Origin: QQVM01 sp035341855
GTDB taxonomy: Bacteria; Bacteroidota; Bacteroidia; AKYH767-A; 2013-40CM-41-45
Direction of reading: 5' to 3'
NCBI GenBank assembly: GCA_035341855.1
Contig: DAOQWA010000055.1
Location: 1 to 21,293, forward strand
Length of the DNA stretch: 21,293 nucleotides
The notes under the pieces are model-generated. The model searched no databases. It saw only the letters and a list, made by a program, of their open reading frames with translations, and was not told the origin of the DNA. Positions 16,701 to 21,293 of this stretch are shown one piece after another (the first letter of the stretch is position 1; every line of letters starts with the position of its first letter). Both the position numbers and the translations under genes were made by a program.

Positions 16701-18024
16701 GTCAGCAGCCACCGGCGGAACCCAAATCGGTTCAGGGATAAATTATACAACACCTGTCATTTCTGCTACAACAACCTATTATGCGCAGGCATCAAACAGT
16801 GGTTGCAATAGTGCGCGCGCGGCCGTTACTGCACAAATCAATATTACAGCTCCGCCTTCAGTAACATCCGGATCCAATTGCGGGCCGGGAACCGTTACAC
16901 TTAGCGCAACTTCACCTGATCCGATCAGTTGGTTTGATGTCGCTTCAGGAGGAACAGCGATTGGTACAGGTACATCTTTCACCACCCCTTCTATCTCTGC
17001 AACGACAACATATTATGCACAAGCAGGAACCAGTTGCGTCAGCACAAGGGTTCCGGTAGATGCTGTCATTGCAACAACGTCTGCAGATCCTACAGTTAAC
17101 AATGCAGATCGATGTGGCAATGGTACAGTTGATCTAACGGCTACATCGGCTGATCCTGTTTCTTGGTATGATGCACCTAACGGTACTCTTTTAGGTACAG
17201 GATACACATTCACAACACCTAGTTTGTCAACTACTACTACATACTATGCAGTAGCAGGCATATCAGGCTGTCTTAGTAATTTTGTACCGGTGACCGCTAC
17301 CGTCAACCCAAGGCCGGTGGCACCTACAGTTACTCCTGCAAGCAATTGCGGACCTGCATCACTAACTTTAACTGCAGCATCACCGGATTCGATCACTTGG
17401 TTCAGCGCACCTACCGGTGGCACGATTGTCACTACAGGTACAAGCTATCAAGATACATTCAATACAACGACTACTTTTTATGTTGAATCAAATGACGGAA
17501 CTTGTTCGAGTGTGCGCACACCTGTTACTGCTACTATTCATACACCTCCTTCAGTAGTCCTTGGTCCGGACACCATAAATATCGTGTCCGGGCAAACGAT
17601 AACATTGAATGCAGGTAGTGGTTACACTTCATATGCATGGAGTACGACTGCAACTACCCAGACAATCAACGTAAATGCTTCTGCAGTAATTCATGTTACC
17701 GTAATTGATGTGAATGGATGCCAGGGGTCAGATACAATTGTTGTAAACCTGATCACAGGAGTTGAAGACCTCAATAACAACATTGATATAAGTTTATATC
17801 CTAACCCATCCAGTGGTATATTCGAGCTTGGTATTGACAACATTCATTCAACAATTCAACTTAGCATAGTTGATTTGCTGGGGCAATCGGTGTTTATCGA
17901 TACACATAATGGCCCCGGAAATTATAAGAAGTCCGTTGATCTATCTTCTAAAGCAAAAGGAGTTTACTTCCTTCGCCTGAATACTGATAACGGCATATTG
18001 AGCAAGAGAATTCTGCTTCAATAA
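13759..18024 (+). CDS. Large T9SS-secreted protein: seven propeller repeats, CARDB-like, eight Ig-like repeats, PKD-like, sorting domain
   Basis: Started at the ATG at 13759 this is 1421 residues; the open frame reaches 13648, but only the later ATG is followed by a signal peptide (MTKFLSYSVLFLLMTISFTS, EAQ). Residues about 24-390 hold seven repeats built around DGGFIIAG-type motifs with DxWLIKTDxxGNIxW strands, so a seven-bladed propeller is likely. About 393-510 is CARDB-like. Residues 516-1260 carry eight Ig-like domains of the CHU_C-associated type, each with an N-terminal CG motif, a central SWY or EWY strand, TTYYxxA and a second Cys; the first is split by an inserted domain (about 568-708). 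A PKD-like domain (about 1264-1335) and a T9SS type A sorting domain (YPNP at 1347-1350, end SKRILLQ) follow. It is probably displayed on the cell surface, as an adhesin or binding protein; the ligand is unknown. It is the first of three tandem paralogues. Confidence 0.88.
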   Translation: MTKFLSYSVLFLLMTISFTSEAQIVFSKEYGGVYNEDGRWMEQMPDSGFIMVGRSDTYSNGQSDAWVVRTDAYGNIMWTKSYGGADFDFGNMIRITSDGGFIIAGFTNTYGAGGNDGWLIKTDVLGNIQWQKTFGNSDLQEFEAVIQTSDGGYAALGINYGAGTAYYDFYLVKVDSLGNTEFTKNIGGGGFEIGNSIQQTPDGGFILAGQSYSYAGEDGDFYMVKTDDLGNVQWFKNYANPGIQECHHVQNVPGGGFILVGDADQLPNGLGDTDIWLIKTDDTGNILWDRAIGGSKKDGGKTVENTIDGGFIIAGITRSFGLINPNYYLVKTDYDGMIEWQNSSYGTSHHDHAYRGIETSDGGFAEVGYFRNSSNTSNYALVKLAPTGGVTKDVAIDDFSVPGATICRSLNVPVSLNITNYGNTNEVNLALTVVVKNGSTVIKTIQDTLTSALLPAFSANLTFAETIEFPTAGTYELVASIAHRTNDISYSNDTSYLTVEVVNPVVDPSTTSGISCTSGSVDLSATPSAPEDSLFWFDAPVGGNLVYMGKDYTTPSLSSSTGYYVEALKGKGSKAGAVDNTIGSGSTSSSSYLKFDSRINWKLVSVKVYANSAGNRTIELRNSGGTVLQSKTVNVPVGESRVYLDFSVPPGNDFQLGLGSGSGSLFRNNSGAAYPYAVSKVLEIYGSSGGSNSYYYFYDWEVFVPYQYCESNRVPVSAMIGTGAATALDQTRCGTGTVTLSANSSQSLSWHSASSGGSQLGTGSSFTTPSISSTTSYFLEVGSCPTRMEVQAIVNSTSTAPVASNVTNCGPGNVTLTATAADPISWYDATSNGLLLGSGNSFITPYLNSTTTYYAVAGTVCPSSPVAVNAIINSTAPPTVTAASACGPASVTLSANSASPIEWYSASTGGVLVGSGSTFTTPVLSNSATYYVQAVNACASSRVPVTATITVVDPPLANNASRCGSGTVVISATSTDPVTWWSAATGGTQIGSGINYTTPVISATTTYYAQASNSGCNSARAAVTAQINITAPPSVTSGSNCGPGTVTLSATSPDPISWFDVASGGTAIGTGTSFTTPSISATTTYYAQAGTSCVSTRVPVDAVIATTSADPTVNNADRCGNGTVDLTATSADPVSWYDAPNGTLLGTGYTFTTPSLSTTTTYYAVAGISGCLSNFVPVTATVNPRPVAPTVTPASNCGPASLTLTAASPDSITWFSAPTGGTIVTTGTSYQDTFNTTTTFYVESNDGTCSSVRTPVTATIHTPPSVVLGPDTINIVSGQTITLNAGSGYTSYAWSTTATTQTINVNASAVIHVTVIDVNGCQGSDTIVVNLITGVEDLNNNIDISLYPNPSSGIFELGIDNIHSTIQLSIVDLLGQSVFIDTHNGPGNYKKSVDLSSKAKGVYFLRLNTDNGILSKRILLQ
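13894..14847 (+). repeat. Seven propeller-type repeats in the first paralogue
   Basis: Measured at the codon in the Asp position of the DGGF core (DSG in the first repeat, GGG in the fifth), the repeats fall at 13894, 14050, 14206, 14362, 14518, 14680 and 14839. The spacings are 156, 156, 156, 156, 162 and 159 bases, or 52-54 residues. Seven units in a fixed period fit one closed seven-bladed beta-propeller. Confidence 0.8.
15304..17545 (+). repeat. Eight tandem Ig-like domain repeats (CHU_C-associated type)
   Basis: The first conserved Cys codon of each unit lies at 15304, 15955, 16183, 16414, 16645, 16879, 17113 and 17347. After the first unit, which is interrupted, the spacing is 228, 231, 231, 234, 234 and 234 bases (76-78 residues). 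Each unit repeats a CG(P/S/N)x(T/S)(V/L)xLxA start, a (S/T/E)W(Y/F/W)xA middle, a TTP(S/V) turn, TTYYxxA and Cys near the end, so one disulfide per domain is likely. The array probably forms a stiff stalk between propeller and cell surface. Confidence 0.85.
15460..15882 (+). other. Domain inserted inside the first Ig-like repeat
   Basis: The first Ig-like unit begins normally (Cys at 15304, FWFDAPVGG, TTPSLSSSTGYYVEA) but its last strand, CESNRVPVSAMI, appears only from 15883. Between them are about 140 residues, Gly/Ser-rich at the ends, with a core (WKLVSVKVYANSAGNRTIEL, then VLQSKTVNVPVGESRVYLDF) that reads like a beta-sandwich or jelly-roll domain. I have seen similar VYANxxGNRTI segments within Ig arrays of other Bacteroidota. 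It may be a binding module. Confidence 0.6.
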
Positions 18025-18045
18025 GCATTTCTTTGAAAAATTGAC

Positions 18046-18080
18046 AATGGACAAACCTGCCCGAGGCAGGTTTGTCCATT
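18046..18080 (+). repeat. Perfect 16-bp hairpin between first and second propeller genes
   Basis: AATGGACAAACCTGCC (18046-18061), loop CGA, and GGCAGGTTTGTCCATT (18065-18080) pair without a mismatch. It fills most of the 76-bp gap between the two genes, beginning 22 bp after one stop and ending 20 bp before the next ATG. The sequence after it (TATTCC) is not a real T-run, so it is either a partial terminator, an RNA stability or processing structure within the operon, or a copy of a dispersed REP-like palindrome. Confidence 0.75.
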
Positions 18081-18100
18081 TATTCCTAACTAGTTTATTC

Positions 18101-20089
18101 ATGAAAAAAGAAGCCTTTTCATTACTGTTTTTATTTTGCTTACTGTTGGCTTTCTCTGCAGATTCTCAAATTACCTGGGAAAAACTGTTCAGTAAGAAAA
18201 GTACTGACGCATTTCGTTGTGTCATCGAAGTTCCCACAGGTGGTTACTTAATAGCAGGCTATACCGCAGACTCAACCGTCAGTGATACCGATGCATTTGT
18301 TGTGCGTATGAGAACAGCCGGTGATACCATTTGGAAAAAAAGGATTAATGGACCAAATAACGGAAAAGAAGTTCTATATAAAGTCATCAATACTTCTGAT
18401 GGCGGTTTTGCTTTTTGTGGTTATTCAACAAATAACGGAGCAGGTAATGACGATGCCTACTTTCTGAAAATGGATTCTGTTGGAAACATAGAATGGCTCA
18501 ACTATTGGGGCGGTGCAGGTAAAGACAGAGCACAAGATATCATCCAAACTCCTGACGGTGGTTATGCAATAACAGGTTACAGTACTACGTCCCCGGCATT
18601 ATACTATGATGCATTTATCCTAAAACTAAACGCTACAGGTGACACACTCTGGAGCAAATTTTACGGTGGCGGAGGATTCGAAGACGCCAACGCGATAGTA
18701 CTTATGCCGGATAATGGATTTATTATTGGAGGACAAGGTACTAATGGAGCGAATGGACTTGACATGTTCTTGACAAGAACAAACGAAACCGGAGACACCC
18801 TCTGGACGAAAAAATTCGGATCCCTTGCTACAGATAATATCGAAAACATCCTTCGCCTCTCTGATGGCTCTTTCATACTGACAGGTGGTACTGATGACCC
18901 TGTAGGTTTTGGTGGGAATGATGGAATATTAGTGAAAGTTGACAGCAGCGGTAATACCTTATGGTCAAAAATATACGGAGGAAATTCACAGGATGACTTC
19001 CACCAGGTATACCGTACAACCGACAATGGCTACATCCTTAGTGGCACCAGCAGAAGCTCAGGCCTACTAGAGCCTAATATGTGGCTGGTAAAAACAGATG
19101 AGAATGGTGACTCGCTTTGGAGCCAAACTTATGGTGGAGACAATCATGATCACGGCTATGGAGCTGTACAAACATTAGATGGTGGATATATTTTTGTCGG
19201 CTATTCCAGTAGCTTTGGTTTCAATGGGGAGGATGCTTATATCGTAAAAACTGATAGTTTGGGAAATATATACAATACTCTCACTTATATTTCTGTAACA
19301 GCCCTCACAAATCCCCCACCGACATTGTGTGCTTCTTCTAATGTACAGGTAAAGGTTGTGATAAGAAATTTTGGAAGAAACCCGGTGCCAAACGTTCCTG
19401 TAAACATAGAAATTACCGGTCCTAACAATCTGACAATTAACGAAACATATAACGGAATCGTAAATCCGGGTGATCTGGATACCTTAACATTTTTAACAAG
19501 GATAGATTTGAGTCAGGCAGGGAATTATACATTCAACTGTGTGAGTGCTAACCTTAATAATGTTTGTCCCCCTAACAATAATTTCACCGCAACAAGAACA
19601 GTCTTTTCACTTCCTGTTTTAGATCTCGGTCCTGACACTATCAATTTTACCCAACAAGCCCCTGCGCTACTTGATGCAGGATCCGGGTTTTCATCGTATT
19701 TGTGGAGCACCGGAGAAACCACTCAGACGATTACGGTAACTGCGACATCTTTGATCAACGTTAGGGTAACTGACAGCAATGGTTGCCAGGCTTCGGACAC
19801 CATTTATGCAAATGAACTTGTTGGTATTGATGATATTTCAGCACAACTTGGGCTAAAAATATATCCTAACCCATCTTCCGGGGTTATTTTCTTTCAAACA
19901 GAGAAGTCTGTACTGTTGAATTCGATCGAAATTCTCAATATGCTTGGGCAGTCGATATATTCAAATTCATTTCTGAACAACAACCAAATTCCGAATAGTA
20001 TTGATCTCTCCTCACAGGAAAAAGGTGTGTATTTTTTACTGGCTAAAACTCCCTTGGGTTCTGTAACAAAACGGATCGTTATACAGTAA
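18101..20089 (+). CDS. T9SS-secreted protein: seven propeller repeats, CARDB-like, PKD-like, sorting domain
   Basis: Started at the ATG at 18101 (662 residues). The frame extends 20 codons upstream, but those codons lie in the hairpin and the later ATG begins a clear signal peptide (MKKEAFSLLFLFCLLLAFSA, DSQ). Seven DGGF/Y-type repeats follow, with cores at 18236, 18398, 18554, 18710, 18863, 19022 and 19178. Blade seven holds HDHGY (His349, Asp350, His351). A CARDB-like domain begins about residue 395, a PKD-like domain with LDAGSGFSSYLWSTGETTQT near 520-580, and the T9SS type A sorting domain has YPNP at 588-591 and ends VTKRIVIQ. It is a shorter version of the gene before it, without the Ig array. 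It should be surface-attached or released; no enzyme motif is seen. Confidence 0.88.
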   Translation: MKKEAFSLLFLFCLLLAFSADSQITWEKLFSKKSTDAFRCVIEVPTGGYLIAGYTADSTVSDTDAFVVRMRTAGDTIWKKRINGPNNGKEVLYKVINTSDGGFAFCGYSTNNGAGNDDAYFLKMDSVGNIEWLNYWGGAGKDRAQDIIQTPDGGYAITGYSTTSPALYYDAFILKLNATGDTLWSKFYGGGGFEDANAIVLMPDNGFIIGGQGTNGANGLDMFLTRTNETGDTLWTKKFGSLATDNIENILRLSDGSFILTGGTDDPVGFGGNDGILVKVDSSGNTLWSKIYGGNSQDDFHQVYRTTDNGYILSGTSRSSGLLEPNMWLVKTDENGDSLWSQTYGGDNHDHGYGAVQTLDGGYIFVGYSSSFGFNGEDAYIVKTDSLGNIYNTLTYISVTALTNPPPTLCASSNVQVKVVIRNFGRNPVPNVPVNIEITGPNNLTINETYNGIVNPGDLDTLTFLTRIDLSQAGNYTFNCVSANLNNVCPPNNNFTATRTVFSLPVLDLGPDTINFTQQAPALLDAGSGFSSYLWSTGETTQTITVTATSLINVRVTDSNGCQASDTIYANELVGIDDISAQLGLKIYPNPSSGVIFFQTEKSVLLNSIEILNMLGQSIYSNSFLNNNQIPNSIDLSSQEKGVYFLLAKTPLGSVTKRIVIQ

Positions 20090-20118
20090 AATATTGATTA
20101 GAGTTTTTATCTAAGTAA

Positions 20119-20140
20119 CTCATCCTGACACATGGATGAG
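20119..20140 (+). repeat. Hairpin between second and third propeller genes
   Basis: CTCATCC (20119-20125) and GGATGAG (20134-20140) form a perfect 7-bp stem with an 8-base loop in the 75-bp gap. As in the previous gap no T-run follows, and the next ATG lies 24 bp on. It may adjust expression of the third gene within one transcript. Confidence 0.5.
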
Positions 20141-20164
20141 CCATTGTCTAAACCGTGATTGATA

Positions 20165-21293
20165 ATGAACAAGCATTTCCTACTTACAGCTTTTTTCCTC
20201 CTTTCCCTGCTATTTATCAATTCGCTTAATGCGCAAAGCACCTGGGAAAAAATTTTCTCTAAAAAAAGTACAGATGCCTTCCGTTGCGTGGTTGAGGTGC
20301 CGGCGGGAGGATATATGATCGCAGGATATACATCTGATTCAACTGTAAATGATACTGATGCTTATGTCGTTCGTATGACTACAGCCGGAGATACACTGTG
20401 GACAAAAAGAATTAACAGGGCGGGCAATGGAAAAGATTTACTTTACAAAGTAATCAATACAGCTGACGGAGGATTTGCCTTTTGTGGCTATTCAACGAGT
20501 AACAGTGCAGGAAGTGATGATGCATATTTTTTAAAAATGGATCCTGCAGGAAATATCGAATGGAGTAATACCTGGGGCGGTACCGGAAAAGACAGGGCAC
20601 AAGACATTGTCCAAACAGCTGATGGGGGTTTTGCCATTGCGGGTTATACGACATCACCTCCTGCTGCATACTATGATGCATTTCTAATACGGACCAATAG
20701 TTCGGGTGACACGCTATGGACCAGACGATATGGTAATTCAGGATTTGATGATGCGAATACCGTTGTAATCCACCCGGACGGAGGATTTGTCATAGGTGGT
20801 CAAAGTAGTAACGGAGGAGCGGGATTGGATATGTATATGGTTCGGTTGACCGGTTCAGGTAGTGTTGCATGGACAAAAAAATTCGGCACCGGCGGCACAG
20901 ACAATATCGAACATATCATCCGACAATCTGACGGAACTTATATTCTAGCCGGTGGTACAGATGATATTGGAGGACTAGGGGGAAATGATGGATATCTGGT
21001 AAAAACCGATTCAGGAGGAACCGTATTGTGGTCAAAATATTATGGAGGAAATTCTCAGGATGATTTTCACCAGGTTTATCGTAGCTCCGGAGGAAACTTT
21101 GTTCTGAGTGGGACAAGCAGAAGTTCAGGGGCACTTGAACCAAACATGTGGTTACTTAAAACAAACTCCTCAGGCGATTCGTTATGGTCACAAACTTATG
21201 GAGGAGACAATCATGATCACGGCTATAGTGCAGTGCAAACATCTGATGGCGGTTATATTTTTGTTGGCTATTCAAGTAGTTTCGGATTTAATT
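20165..21293 (+). CDS. Third T9SS-type propeller protein (3' end outside window)
   Basis: The frame from the ATG at 20165 stays open to the window edge (376 codons). It starts with a signal peptide (MNKHFLLTAFFLLSLLFINS, LNAQ) and contains seven DGGF/Y-type repeats with cores at 20303, 20465, 20621, 20777, 20930, 21089 and 21245. Aligned by eye it matches the second gene without gaps, roughly 70 percent identical in protein, with many silent differences in the DNA, so the duplication is not recent and the protein is under constraint. HDHGY of blade seven is at residues 350-354. By analogy with its neighbours a CARDB-like domain, PKD-like domain and T9SS tail should follow outside the window, but none of these is seen here. 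Confidence 0.88.
   Translation, partial: MNKHFLLTAFFLLSLLFINSLNAQSTWEKIFSKKSTDAFRCVVEVPAGGYMIAGYTSDSTVNDTDAYVVRMTTAGDTLWTKRINRAGNGKDLLYKVINTADGGFAFCGYSTSNSAGSDDAYFLKMDPAGNIEWSNTWGGTGKDRAQDIVQTADGGFAIAGYTTSPPAAYYDAFLIRTNSSGDTLWTRRYGNSGFDDANTVVIHPDGGFVIGGQSSNGGAGLDMYMVRLTGSGSVAWTKKFGTGGTDNIEHIIRQSDGTYILAGGTDDIGGLGGNDGYLVKTDSGGTVLWSKYYGGNSQDDFHQVYRSSGGNFVLSGTSRSSGALEPNMWLLKTNSSGDSLWSQTYGGDNHDHGYSAVQTSDGGYIFVGYSSSFGFN

Noticed and set aside
16086..17432. Five regularly spaced open frames of 62-73 codons on the minus strand opposite the Ig array.
   Set aside because: They recur at the period of the Ig repeats and are by-products of repeated sense sequence; they have no start context or family match.
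18041..18100. Upstream extension of the second propeller gene.
   Set aside because: It would be encoded by the hairpin itself; the ATG at 18101 starts a normal signal peptide and matches the third gene in spacing to the first repeat.
1..21293. CRISPR array, insertion sequence, prophage or toxin-antitoxin pair.
   Set aside because: No short regularly spaced repeats with unique spacers outside coding regions, no transposase or integrase motifs, and no paired small genes of known antitoxin type.

Overview
The window looks like a chromosomal segment of a Bacteroidota (Bacteroidetes) bacterium. The grounds are C-terminal type IX secretion system (T9SS) sorting domains on secreted proteins, starts without Shine-Dalgarno sequences, several matches to the Bacteroidota promoter consensus (TTG or TTTG, about 17-23 bp, TANNTTTG), a second EF-G-like factor of the EF-G-2 type, and moderately low GC content. 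I saw no tRNA, rRNA, CRISPR array, insertion sequence or integrase.

Positions 1-13206 are mostly housekeeping or envelope genes in mixed orientation. They are: the 5' part of a secreted thioredoxin-like gene (minus); a structured intergenic region; a DUF1761 membrane protein followed by a clear terminator; the helicase HrpB; a lipoprotein of the SdiA-regulated type (minus); a secreted S9 prolyl-oligopeptidase-like peptidase (minus); a possible 26-residue membrane peptide with its own terminator; an LpxL/HtrB-type acyltransferase that meets, stop codon to stop codon, a secreted esterase with a T9SS tail (minus); a probable outer-membrane barrel protein; a 55-residue very basic protein (minus); and an EF-G-2-type GTPase lacking the catalytic histidine.

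Positions 13759-21293 hold a same-strand run of three large secreted paralogues, the most distinctive part of the window. Each starts with a signal peptide and seven DGGF/Y-type repeats at a period of about 52 residues, so a seven-bladed beta-propeller is likely. In the second and third genes the six blade-to-blade distances are identical. The two complete copies go on to a CARDB-like domain, a PKD-like domain and a T9SS type A sorting domain. The first copy also carries eight Ig-like repeats of the CHU_C-associated type (period 76-78 residues) between the CARDB-like and PKD-like parts, and the first of these is split by an extra domain of about 140 residues. The third gene runs off the end of the window. 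Each of the two gaps between the genes (76 and 75 bp) contains a perfect hairpin.

The organism therefore appears to export a set of surface or secreted propeller proteins through T9SS, one with a long Ig stalk. Their ligand cannot be read from the sequence. Several starts were moved downstream from the longest open frame to fit signal peptides or conserved N-termini: HrpB, the SdiA-regulated lipoprotein, the small basic protein and the first two propeller genes.
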